Below, in pieces: positions 1-6,276 of a stretch of DNA of 9,105 bases. The DNA is from Aequorivita sp. (GTDB lineage Bacteria; Bacteroidota; Bacteroidia; Flavobacteriales; Flavobacteriaceae). Positions within the stretch are counted from its first letter, which is position 1, and every line of letters begins with the position of its first letter. A program made the position numbers and the translations under genes. Location: NCBI GenBank assembly GCA_002733915.1, contig NVXN01000003.1:33173-42277 (forward strand), written 5' to 3'. The notes under the pieces are model-generated. The model was not told where the DNA came from and ran no database searches. It saw only the letters and a program-made list of their open reading frames with translations.

Positions 1-275
1 ACCAAACTTGCCACATAAATTATTATAAAATACGTAACACCAACACTCATTATAACCACAGGCGCAAAAAAGTATAGCGTAAGCATATTAAACAGCAGAT
101 GTGAAAAATCTGCGTGTAAGAAAGCAGAGCTAAACATCCTTATCTGCTCGCCGCGGCGTATTCCAGCAATATTAAATTTATATTTTTCGAAAAAGGAAAA
201 ATCATTGAAGCCTTTCATTGAAATGATTACGTTGGCGGCAATGATTACGATTGTTGCGATGTGTAAGTTTTGCAT
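1..275 (-). CDS. Rhomboid-family intramembrane serine protease, N-terminal part (cut by window edge)
   Basis: Reading from the ATG at 275 towards base 1 gives 91 open residues with no stop, so the gene continues beyond the left edge. Rhomboids are multi-pass membrane proteases that cleave substrate transmembrane helices with a Ser-His dyad. Seen here: a first hydrophobic helix at about residues 5-20, a basic stretch RRGEQIRMFSS (40-50), then FLHADFSHLLFN (52-63). That segment contains the rhomboid HxxxN motif (H59, N63) that lines the oxyanion site, at the start of a second hydrophobic helix. The catalytic GxSG serine and the second histidine would lie outside the window, so activity cannot be judged. 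The ATG is chosen because it precedes the first helix directly and has an A/T-rich leader. The gene is divergent from the acyltransferase at 369, with 93 bp between the two starts. Family assignment is strong; the substrate is unknown. Confidence 0.9.
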   Translation of the reverse strand, partial: MQNLHIATIVIIAANVIISMKGFNDFSFFEKYKFNIAGIRRGEQIRMFSSAFLHADFSHLLFNMLTLYFFAPVVIMSVGVTYFIIIYVASL

Positions 276-346
276 TTGAAAAATGAAGTTGTATGGTTAT
301 TAATTTATAATGAATTTTGATTTCTAATTCTTGTAATAAAATTAGT

Positions 347-354
347 TAGTTTTG
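347..354 (+). promoter_or_regulatory. Possible Bacteroidota -7 box (TAGTTTTG) for the lipid acyltransferase
   Basis: TAGTTTTG fits the TAnnTTTG -7 consensus of the Bacteroidota primary sigma factor and lies 14 bases before the ATG at 369. The spacing to a -33 TTG is poor: the nearest TTG (331-333) is only 13 bases upstream and a TTTG (316-319) is 27 upstream. It is therefore a half-match only, and the implied leader would be very short. Confidence 0.3.
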
Positions 355-368
355 CGGTAATAACAACT

Positions 369-1241
369 ATGCAAAGATTGCTTTATATACTGGCTTATCC
401 AATTCTTTGGCTTCTTTCTATTATGCCGATGCGCATTTTGTACATAAAATCTACCGCGCTATATTTTTTAGCTTATTACATTATTGGCTATCGCAAAAAA
501 GTAGTGAAAGACAATTTAGCTTTGGTTTTTCCTGAAAAAACACAAAAAGAAAGGGATCGTATTGCCCAGCAATTCTTCAAACATTTATGTGATATCATTT
601 TTGAAACCATAAAAGCCTTTACCATTTCTGAAAAAGAAATCCGAAAGCGTTTTGTGGTAACTAATGCTGAAATACTAGATTCATATTATCAAAAAGACCG
701 AAGCATCCTACTAATGGCCGGACATTACGGCAATTGGGAATGGAGCGGGATTCTGAATAAGTTGATGCAGCATCAGGCGCACGCGGTATACAAACCATTG
801 GGCAGCAAACAATTTGATGCTTTGGTAAAAAAAACACGGGAACACTTTGGCGGAATCATCGTAAGCAACAAAAAAATTGTGCCCGTTCTTTTCAGAAAGT
901 GGAAAAAAGGAATTAAAACCCTAACCTATATCCTCTCCGACCAAACCCCTAAAAAAGGCGCATTCAAACACCGCGACACTTTTATGGGAATTGACGTGCC
1001 TATGTTTACGGGGACTGAGGAATTAGCAAAAAAACTAGATTTTGCAGTACTTTACCTAAAAGTTGAAAAAGTGAAGCGAGGTTACTACACCGCCACTTTT
1101 GTGCCTTTGGTTGAAAAACCCAAAAACTATCCAGATTTTCAAATTACCCGAATGTTTTTTGATGCTTTGGAAACCCAGATTCGCGAAAAACCGGAATATT
1201 ATTTATGGTCGCATAAACGGTGGAAGCTGAGGAATTTTTGA
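369..1241 (+). CDS. Lysophospholipid/lipid A-type acyltransferase, LpxL/HtrB family
   Basis: The 290-residue product has the length and architecture of LpxL/HtrB/MsbB acyltransferases, which add a fatty acyl chain to lipid A precursors at the cytoplasmic face of the inner membrane. A hydrophobic, membrane-anchoring N-terminus covers about residues 4-40. The catalytic H-x4-E motif is AGHYGNWEW (117-125; H119 and E124). It is followed by the family block VYKPL (140-144), SDQTPKKGAF (190-199) and FMGIDVPMFTG (205-215), and the C-terminal block PEYYLWSHKRWK (275-286). No domain is missing. Bacteroidota carry several paralogues of this family, and some may acylate aminolipids rather than lipid A, so the exact acceptor and acyl donor are not claimed. 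The ATG at 369 gives the expected start just before the first helix; no Shine-Dalgarno site is visible. The gene stands alone on its strand, with 211 bp before the next gene. Confidence 0.92.
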   Translation: MQRLLYILAYPILWLLSIMPMRILYIKSTALYFLAYYIIGYRKKVVKDNLALVFPEKTQKERDRIAQQFFKHLCDIIFETIKAFTISEKEIRKRFVVTNAEILDSYYQKDRSILLMAGHYGNWEWSGILNKLMQHQAHAVYKPLGSKQFDALVKKTREHFGGIIVSNKKIVPVLFRKWKKGIKTLTYILSDQTPKKGAFKHRDTFMGIDVPMFTGTEELAKKLDFAVLYLKVEKVKRGYYTATFVPLVEKPKNYPDFQITRMFFDALETQIREKPEYYLWSHKRWKLRNF

Positions 1242-1281
1242 GAATTTTGAAAAAAAAGTATTAATTCTTTAATATATTTAC

Positions 1282-1307
1282 TCATAACAGCAGCATGATT
1301 GTTATGA
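1282..1307. repeat. Inverted repeat TCATAACA / TGTTATGA
   Basis: A perfect 8-bp inverted repeat (1282-1289 and 1300-1307) has a 10-base loop in the gap between the acyltransferase and the repeat lipoprotein. There is no T-run after the right arm, so it is a poor intrinsic terminator. An operator or an RNA hairpin is possible. The right arm overlaps the TTG of the weak promoter proposed at 1299-1331. Confidence 0.4.
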
Positions 1308-1331
1308 TATATCGCATTAGCCACATATTTG
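1299..1331 (+). promoter_or_regulatory. Weak candidate promoter for the repeat lipoprotein
   Basis: TTG (1299-1301), 22 bases, then CATATTTG (1324-1331) is one mismatch away from the Bacteroidota TTG-N17-23-TAnnTTTG pattern. It would give a leader of about 115 bases that includes an AT-rich inverted repeat, TTGATT/AATCAA (1346-1351 and 1357-1362). No better match exists in the 211-bp gap. This rests on pattern matching only. Confidence 0.25.
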
Positions 1332-1452
1332 ATAAACGACCAGAGTTGATTAAATAAATCAAAATATAATGCTCAAATTTTATTAAGAAATGCAACCACT
1401 ATCTGAATAGAAAAATCTTTTTAACTAAGCTTAAATGTTAATTAAATAAATT

Positions 1453-3090
1453 ATGAAAAATTATATTTTTCTCGTAGCAATCCTTTTAATTGTAGCTTGT
1501 AGTAGTAATGATGATAGTGGTAGTGAAAATGATACCACAGCCCCAGTAATTACAGTTTTAGGAGATACAAATGTTACCATTATCCAAAATACAAGTTATA
1601 CAGATTCTGGGGCAACTGCAATGGATAATGTAGATGGAGATTTAACTTCTAATATTGTAACTTCTGGGACAGTAAATATTAACTCAATAGGTTCTTATAC
1701 TATAACTTACAGTGTTTCAGATGCAGCCGGTAATTCCGCTTCAGCGACAAGATTTATTACTGTTATTGAGGATGATGGCAATCCGGTTTATTTAGATGAT
1801 AATGGAGTTACCATTAAAGCAAAAGTATGGGCAAATGTAGGTGATACTGGAGAAATAGATGGTATTACGTATACTGTTGTAGATGAGGCAATACTAAGAG
1901 ACTTGGTGGCAAATGAAGAAGATGTAACTAAATTAGCAACAACTAAAGTTACGGATATGAGTTATCTGTTTTTTAAAGGGCCAGACATTGATTCTTATTT
2001 TAATCAACCTATAGGAAATTGGGATGTGAGCAATGTTACAAATATGAAAGATATGTTTACGTTAAACATCCGTTTTAATCAAGATATCAAGGATTGGGAC
2101 GTGAGTGCTGTAACCGATATGAATGGGATGTTTTTTGTCGCTAAGGCTTTTAATCAGCCTATTGAGGGATGGGATGTGAGTAATGTGACTGATATGCATG
2201 CCATGTTTTGGGCGAACTACGCTTTTAATCAACCAATTGGAGGTTGGGATGTAAGTAATGTCAGAGATATGAGTAATATGTTTGATGAAGCTGTTGTTTT
2301 CAATCAACCTATTGGAGATTGGGATGTAAGTAATGTGACTGATATGTCCGGGATGTTCAGTTTTACTGATGTTTTTAATCAACCAATTGAAAGCTGGGAT
2401 GTGAGTAATGTGACTGATATGTCCCGTATGTTTTCTTCTGCTGAAGTTTTTAATCAACCTATTGGAGGATGGGATGTGAGTAATGTGACTAACATGAATG
2501 AGATGTTTCGTGGAGCTTCCGTTTTTAACCAACCCATTGGAAACTGGAATGTGAGTAATGTGACAGATATGGGAGCACTATTTCGAGAAGCTATTGTTTT
2601 TAATCAACCTATCGGAAATTGGGATGTGAGTAATGCGACTACTACTGCAGAAATGTTTCGAAATGCTTTTTCTTTCAACCAACCCATAGGAGATTGGGAT
2701 GTTAGCAACGTAGTTTGGATGTACTATATGTTTTATAGAGCTGAATCATTTAATCAGGCTATTGGAGATTGGAATGTGGATAATGTGTCGGGCATGCACA
2801 ACATGTTTACTGGAGCTATTGTTTTTAACCAATCTATTGGAAATTGGAATGTAAGCAATGTAACTATTATGAGTGAAATGTTTGCCGCAGCTTGGGCTTT
2901 TAATCAACCTATCGGAGATTGGGATGTGAGTAATGTGAATAATATGAGTCATATGTTTGATACAGCTAGTGTTTTTAATCAAGATTTAAGTTCTTGGGAA
3001 GTAGATAATGTAATATTCTGTAATGATTTTAGTCTATTAACTCCTGAATGGATATTACCCAAACCTAATTTCACTAATTGTACACCTTAA
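1453..3090 (+). CDS. BspA-type (DUF285) repeat lipoprotein with DUF5011-like Ig domain
   Basis: The 545-residue protein begins with a lipoprotein signal peptide (hydrophobic residues 4-15) and a lipobox ending in C16. Directly after it comes an Asp/Ser-rich stretch (SSNDDSGSEND), which resembles the acidic export signals that send Bacteroidota lipoproteins to the outer surface. Residues about 29-105 look like a DUF5011/HYR-like Ig fold: TAPVITVLG near the start, and SYTITYSVSDAAGN near the end. Residues about 113-182 form the conserved lead-in seen before such repeats, including DGITYTVVDEA and KVTDMSYLF. Fourteen 25-residue repeats (183-532) follow, with consensus FNQPIGxWDVSNVTxM..MF, and a 13-residue tail. 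No T9SS C-terminal sorting domain is visible, as expected for a lipid-anchored protein. BspA-like repeats elsewhere mediate binding to host or matrix proteins; the ligand here is unknown. The gene is monocistronic and converges on glmM. Its codons look more AT-rich than those of glmM. Confidence 0.9.
   Translation: MKNYIFLVAILLIVACSSNDDSGSENDTTAPVITVLGDTNVTIIQNTSYTDSGATAMDNVDGDLTSNIVTSGTVNINSIGSYTITYSVSDAAGNSASATRFITVIEDDGNPVYLDDNGVTIKAKVWANVGDTGEIDGITYTVVDEAILRDLVANEEDVTKLATTKVTDMSYLFFKGPDIDSYFNQPIGNWDVSNVTNMKDMFTLNIRFNQDIKDWDVSAVTDMNGMFFVAKAFNQPIEGWDVSNVTDMHAMFWANYAFNQPIGGWDVSNVRDMSNMFDEAVVFNQPIGDWDVSNVTDMSGMFSFTDVFNQPIESWDVSNVTDMSRMFSSAEVFNQPIGGWDVSNVTNMNEMFRGASVFNQPIGNWNVSNVTDMGALFREAIVFNQPIGNWDVSNATTTAEMFRNAFSFNQPIGDWDVSNVVWMYYMFYRAESFNQAIGDWNVDNVSGMHNMFTGAIVFNQSIGNWNVSNVTIMSEMFAAAWAFNQPIGDWDVSNVNNMSHMFDTASVFNQDLSSWEVDNVIFCNDFSLLTPEWILPKPNFTNCTP
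1999..3048 (+). repeat. Fourteen tandem 75-bp coding repeats (BspA/DUF285 units)
   Basis: Units start at 1999 and every 75 bp thereafter, with the last at 2974. Every unit begins with Phe-Asn-Gln and is exactly 25 codons long, with no indel. The half-unit encoding FNQPIGxWDVSNVT is nearly constant at DNA level (for example TGGGATGTGAGTAATGTGAC recurs), while the second half (about residues 17-25 of each unit, MxxMFxxAxx) varies. Unit 9 (NATTTAEMF) and unit 10 (NVVWMYYMF) depart from the DM/NM core. Unit 14 is a degenerate end cap (FNQDLSSWEVDNVIFCNDF). The similarity suggests expansion by duplication or slippage. Confidence 0.95.
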
Positions 3091-3105
3091 TTTTTTTTAA
3101 AATTC

Positions 3106-3133
3106 TTTTAATATTTAAAATATTGAATTAAAA
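3106..3133. repeat. AT-only inverted repeat between convergent genes
   Basis: TTTTAAT (3106-3112) pairs with ATTAAAA (3127-3133), and a nested AATATT/AATATT pair (3110-3115 and 3119-3124) offers an alternative fold. It lies in the 105-bp space between the stops of the lipoprotein gene and glmM, where a bidirectional terminator would be expected. A T8 run follows the lipoprotein stop (3091-3098), but no GC-containing stem is present. On the minus strand a small hairpin (AATTA/TAATT, 3166-3179) followed by T6 (3161-3156) could serve glmM. Both are weak. Confidence 0.25.
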
Positions 3134-3195
3134 ACGTGTGGTATCATTCTAATATAAAAAACTACAATTACTCTTAATTATTTCGTTTTCAAAAA

Positions 3196-4584
3196 TTACA
3201 ACCCACCAATTCCCTCAATCTCTCCAATAATCCTATCAGCCAAAGCATCCGCCTCTTCCTGGCTTTTCGCTTCGGTATAAATCCGGATAATCGGTTCCGT
3301 ATTTGATTTTCTAAGATGCACCCAATTTTCCGCAAAGTCTATTTTTACACCGTCAATGGTGTTTATTTCCTGTGAAGTATATTTTGCCTCCATCGCTTTT
3401 AAAATGGCGTCAACATCCAACTGTGGGGTTAATTCAATCTTCTTTTTGCTCATAAAATAAGCTGTGTATTTTTTCCGGAGTTCACTTACAGCAATTTTTT
3501 GTTCAGCCAAAAAACTTAAAAACAAAGCAATCCCCACCAAACTATCGCGGCCGTAATGTAATTCCGGATATATAATTCCACCATTGCCCTCGCCTCCTAT
3601 AACCGCATTGGTTTCTTTCATTTTTTCAACTACATTCACTTCACCCACTGCGCTGGCACTATATGTTCCGCCGTGTTTTTCGGTAACATCGCGCAAAGCT
3701 CGGGAAGATGACATATTTGAAACCGTATTTCCGGGCGTGTTTTGTAAAACATAATCGGCAACCGCAACGAGCGTATATTCCTCGCCAAACATTTCACCTT
3801 TTTGATCTACAAAAGCAAGCCTATCCACATCGGGATCTACCACGATTCCAAAATCAGCGTGGTTTTTTACGACACTTTCCATCAAATCGCCCAAATGCTC
3901 TTTTAAAGGTTCGGGATTGTGCGGAAATTGTCCGTTTGGCGTACAATGCAATTTTACTGGTTCTACGCCCAAAGCTTCCAAAAGCAACGGCACCGCAATT
4001 CCTCCAGTAGAATTTACAGCATCTACAACCACTTTAAATTTGCAGCGTTTTATAGCTTCTGCTTTTACCAAAGGAAGGTTCAATATTTCATCAATGTGCA
4101 AATCGATATAGGCATCATTTTTATGGATTTCACCAAGATTATCCACTTCAGCAAACTCAATTGTTCCATTTTCTGCTATATCGAGAATTTGCTGCCCGGC
4201 TTTGGCATTTAAAAATTCGCCTTTATTATTTAGCAATTTAAGGGCATTCCACTGTTTTGGATTATGGCTTGCCGTTAAAATTATCCCGCCATCGGCGTGT
4301 TCCAAAGCAACTGCCACTTCAACGGTTGGCGTTGTGGAAAGGTTTAAATCTATCACCGTAATTCCCATCCCTACCAACGTATTCATCACCAATTGCTGGA
4401 TCATTTCGCCAGAAATTCTGGCATCGCGACCCACGACAACTTTGTAGTTTTCTTTATTGCGTTGTTGTTTTACCCAACTTCCGTAGGCTGCGGCATATTT
4501 TACGGCATCAATTGGAGTTAGGTTTTCGCCCTGCATTCCGCCAATGGTTCCGCGGATTCCTGATATAGACTTGATTAATGTCAT
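3196..4584 (-). CDS. glmM: Phosphoglucosamine mutase GlmM
   Basis: The 462-residue product is a full-length alpha-D-phosphohexomutase. GlmM converts glucosamine-6-phosphate to glucosamine-1-phosphate in the cytoplasm, a step towards UDP-GlcNAc for peptidoglycan and LPS. All four active-site elements are visible: the phosphoserine loop TASHNP (104-109; S106), the Mg-binding loop DPDVDR (250-255), the sugar-recognition loop GEGNGG (331-336) and the phosphate-binding loop RKSNTEPIIR (425-434). The start IKSISGIRGTIGG (4-16) is typical. The sugar loop differs from the GEQSGH of the E. coli-type enzyme and matches a GEGNGG subgroup that, from memory, is common in Bacteroidota and some archaea. Activity on phosphomannose or phosphoglucose therefore cannot be excluded by sequence alone. 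Its ATG overlaps the TGA of the upstream membrane acyltransferase in ATGA (4584-4581), so the two are probably transcribed together and translationally coupled. Confidence 0.93.
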   Translation of the reverse strand: MTLIKSISGIRGTIGGMQGENLTPIDAVKYAAAYGSWVKQQRNKENYKVVVGRDARISGEMIQQLVMNTLVGMGITVIDLNLSTTPTVEVAVALEHADGGIILTASHNPKQWNALKLLNNKGEFLNAKAGQQILDIAENGTIEFAEVDNLGEIHKNDAYIDLHIDEILNLPLVKAEAIKRCKFKVVVDAVNSTGGIAVPLLLEALGVEPVKLHCTPNGQFPHNPEPLKEHLGDLMESVVKNHADFGIVVDPDVDRLAFVDQKGEMFGEEYTLVAVADYVLQNTPGNTVSNMSSSRALRDVTEKHGGTYSASAVGEVNVVEKMKETNAVIGGEGNGGIIYPELHYGRDSLVGIALFLSFLAEQKIAVSELRKKYTAYFMSKKKIELTPQLDVDAILKAMEAKYTSQEINTIDGVKIDFAENWVHLRKSNTEPIIRIYTEAKSQEEADALADRIIGEIEGIGGL

Positions 4585-5651
4585 TTCCTAAATTTATTTT
4601 TCAATTTTAAAAAATATAGCTCGAAATACGTATAAGACAAATGAGCTATAAATAGTGTGCCTGCGAAGGTAAGCAGGTGCAATAAAATTATGGTTAAAGT
4701 TTCATTAAGGTTTTGGAGTAATTCCAATTTCAAGAACAAAAATACAACAGCATTTAAAACAATGGCGTGAAACATGTAGATTCCGTAAGAAATACTGCCG
4801 AAATGGTGCAGGATTTTATTATTTACTTCTATTCCTCGATTGTTGAAAGCCAATGAGTGAATGAAAAAACCGAAAAGCAGACAAGTGAACAGAGACCGAA
4901 GCCACAAGGGTTCAATCATAAAAAAATCGGTTACAAAATAAAGTAATGTAGGAACACAAATTATAAGAGGGATTGCCGCAAAACCTTTCAAAAATTCAAG
5001 CTTTTTCTTTTCTTCCAAAATTGCAATCACTCCGCCGGAGAAAAGGTAGAAAAACACAAAAGTATATTGCCGAAGTACATCAAAAATATCAGACCAATAA
5101 AGAATGAAATAGCCAAGCAGCAACAGGCTCAAAACCCGCAATACCCATTCAACATTTATGAAGAATAGCAAAGGCGCAATTACCAAATAAAACTGTTCCT
5201 CGATTCCAATAGACCACAAAATTTCAAGTATGCCGCCGGGTTCATAGATTTTCGAAAATACATTCGGAAGAAAGAAAACGTTATAAAAAAAAGCTTCTTT
5301 CCAAGTGTAATTTATTTCAAAAGGAATATTCAGAAAAGGCAAAAGCACGTTGTAAAAAAATAGTCCAAAGCCCAAAATGAGGTAATAGAGTGGAAAAATC
5401 CGCAGAATCCTTCGAATATAAAAATCCTTTATCGAGAAAGCATCCCTGATTTTTGCACGATAAATAAGGCGAATAATCAAAAAACCGCTCAGCACAAAAA
5501 ACATATAAACCGCTTCCAAACCGCGGTGAAAGATAGGAAGCCTATCAAAATAAGGCAATCCCTGGTTGGCGGAAAGTTGGGGCAAGTGAAAGAGTAACAC
5601 AAAGGATGCGAGAAAAAACCGCAGTGGGTCCAAATTTGGTAATCGGTTCAA
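4581..5651 (-). CDS. OafA/YrhL-type membrane O-acyltransferase (acyltransferase family 3), TTG start
   Basis: The 356-residue, very hydrophobic protein belongs to the acyltransferase-3 family, whose members use about ten transmembrane helices to transfer acyl groups such as acetyl to sugars of LPS O-antigen, capsule or peptidoglycan. Motifs seen: R11-x10-H22 in the first helix (the proposed catalytic Arg/His pair), FFVLSGFLI (51-59), FYIRRILRIFP (77-87), WSIGIEEQFYL (146-156), and FGSISYGIYMFH (284-295). No SGNH esterase domain is fused to the C-terminus. The start must be non-ATG. An in-frame TGA lies two codons upstream of the TTG at 5651 (TGA AAA TTG), and the first internal ATG (residue 50) would delete the R-x10-H helix. 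TTG at residue 7 is a second possible start. The gene is first in an operon with glmM (4-bp overlap) and diverges from the ACP phosphodiesterase gene with 40 bp between starts. The acceptor is unknown. Confidence 0.9.
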   Translation of the reverse strand: MNRLPNLDPLRFFLASFVLLFHLPQLSANQGLPYFDRLPIFHRGLEAVYMFFVLSGFLIIRLIYRAKIRDAFSIKDFYIRRILRIFPLYYLILGFGLFFYNVLLPFLNIPFEINYTWKEAFFYNVFFLPNVFSKIYEPGGILEILWSIGIEEQFYLVIAPLLFFINVEWVLRVLSLLLLGYFILYWSDIFDVLRQYTFVFFYLFSGGVIAILEEKKKLEFLKGFAAIPLIICVPTLLYFVTDFFMIEPLWLRSLFTCLLFGFFIHSLAFNNRGIEVNNKILHHFGSISYGIYMFHAIVLNAVVFLFLKLELLQNLNETLTIILLHLLTFAGTLFIAHLSYTYFELYFLKLKNKFRK

Positions 5652-5669
5652 TTTTCAGTTTTTACAGTC

Positions 5670-5677
5670 CAAAAATA
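5670..5677 (-). promoter_or_regulatory. Possible -7 box (TATTTTTG) for the acyltransferase-glmM operon
   Basis: On the minus strand, TATTTTTG (5677 down to 5670) fits TAnnTTTG and lies 18 bases before the TTG start at 5651. No TTG is present at the expected -33 distance, so this is half a promoter. A one-mismatch box on the plus strand, TATATTTA (5680-5687), sits too close to the ATG at 5692 to be convincing unless that gene is nearly leaderless. With only 40 bp between the divergent starts, the two operons' promoters must be overlapping or very compact. Confidence 0.3.
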
Positions 5678-5691
5678 CATATATTTATTGA

Positions 5692-6276
5692 ATGAATTTT
5701 TTGGCCCACATCTACCTTTCCGGCAATGACGAAGACGTTATAATCGGTAATTTTATTGCCGACGGCATCAAAGGAAAACGTTATTTAAAGTTTCCCCCTG
5801 CTATTGCAAAAGGCATTTTGCTGCACCGTGCCATTGATACTTTTACCGACGCCCACCCCACAGTACACCAAAGTACAGCGCGGCTTCACAAAAATTACAG
5901 CCATTACAGCGGGGTTATTGTGGACATACTTTACGATCACTTTTTGGCAAAAAACTGGGATAAATATTCAAATGAACCCTTGGATGAATATGTGCAAAAT
6001 TTTTATGGATTGCTTCGGAAAAACTTCACTATTCTTCCCGCGAGAATCCAAAAAATGATGCCTTATATGATTGCCGACAATTGGCTTTTAAGCTACGCCA
6101 CCGTTGAGGGAATTAGTAAAATTTTGGCACAAATGAACGTTCGTACCAAAGGCGTTTCAAAAATGAATCTCGCCGTGGCAGAACTTGAAGAATATTATGA
6201 GGAATTTGAAGCCGAATTCACTTCCTTTTTTGAAGAACTGATTGTTTTTTCCCAAGAAACACTTGACAGCCTATGA
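5692..6276 (+). CDS. acpH: Acyl-carrier-protein phosphodiesterase (AcpH family)
   Basis: The 194-residue product matches E. coli AcpH (193 residues, from memory) along its length. AcpH removes the 4'-phosphopantetheine arm from holo-ACP in the cytoplasm, giving inactive apo-ACP, the reverse of the AcpS step. Shared segments are the N-terminus MNFLAH (1-6), IGNFIADGIKG (18-28), LLHRAIDTFTD (43-53) and VDILYDHFLAKNW (77-89). The conserved His and Asp residues (H45, D49, D53, D78, D82, H83) fit the proposal that AcpH is a distant, metal-dependent member of the HD phosphohydrolase group. The C-terminus is rich in Glu and probably helical. The ATG at 5692 starts the conserved MNFLAH directly. Its TGA overlaps the ATG of the gamma-glutamyltransferase gene in ATGA (6273-6276), indicating a shared transcript. 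Family assignment is firm; that the substrate is ACP here is inferred from similarity. Confidence 0.9.
   Translation: MNFLAHIYLSGNDEDVIIGNFIADGIKGKRYLKFPPAIAKGILLHRAIDTFTDAHPTVHQSTARLHKNYSHYSGVIVDILYDHFLAKNWDKYSNEPLDEYVQNFYGLLRKNFTILPARIQKMMPYMIADNWLLSYATVEGISKILAQMNVRTKGVSKMNLAVAELEEYYEEFEAEFTSFFEELIVFSQETLDSL

Noticed and set aside
369..1241. Assigning the acyltransferase specifically as lpxL or lpxM
   Set aside because: Bacteroidota have several paralogues with different acceptors, and the sequence motifs seen here do not separate them.
1255..1270. Near-palindrome AAAG-t-ATTAAT-t-CTTT as a terminator for the lipid acyltransferase
   Set aside because: The stem is interrupted, made mostly of A and T, and is not followed by a convincing T-run.
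2062..2982. Long antisense open frames (2062-2532 and 2746-2982, minus) inside the repeat lipoprotein gene
   Set aside because: They are His/Ile-rich translations of the 75-bp repeat in reverse. The repeat lacks stops in that frame, so openness is copied with each unit; there is no leader, motif or family.
1999..3048. Regular 75-bp repeats as a CRISPR-like array
   Set aside because: The repeats are coding, contiguous and in frame, with no unique spacers; they match BspA/DUF285 units.
3708..4447. Several plus-strand open frames opposite glmM
   Set aside because: They overlap one another and the highly conserved glmM active-site region, and their translations resemble no protein family.
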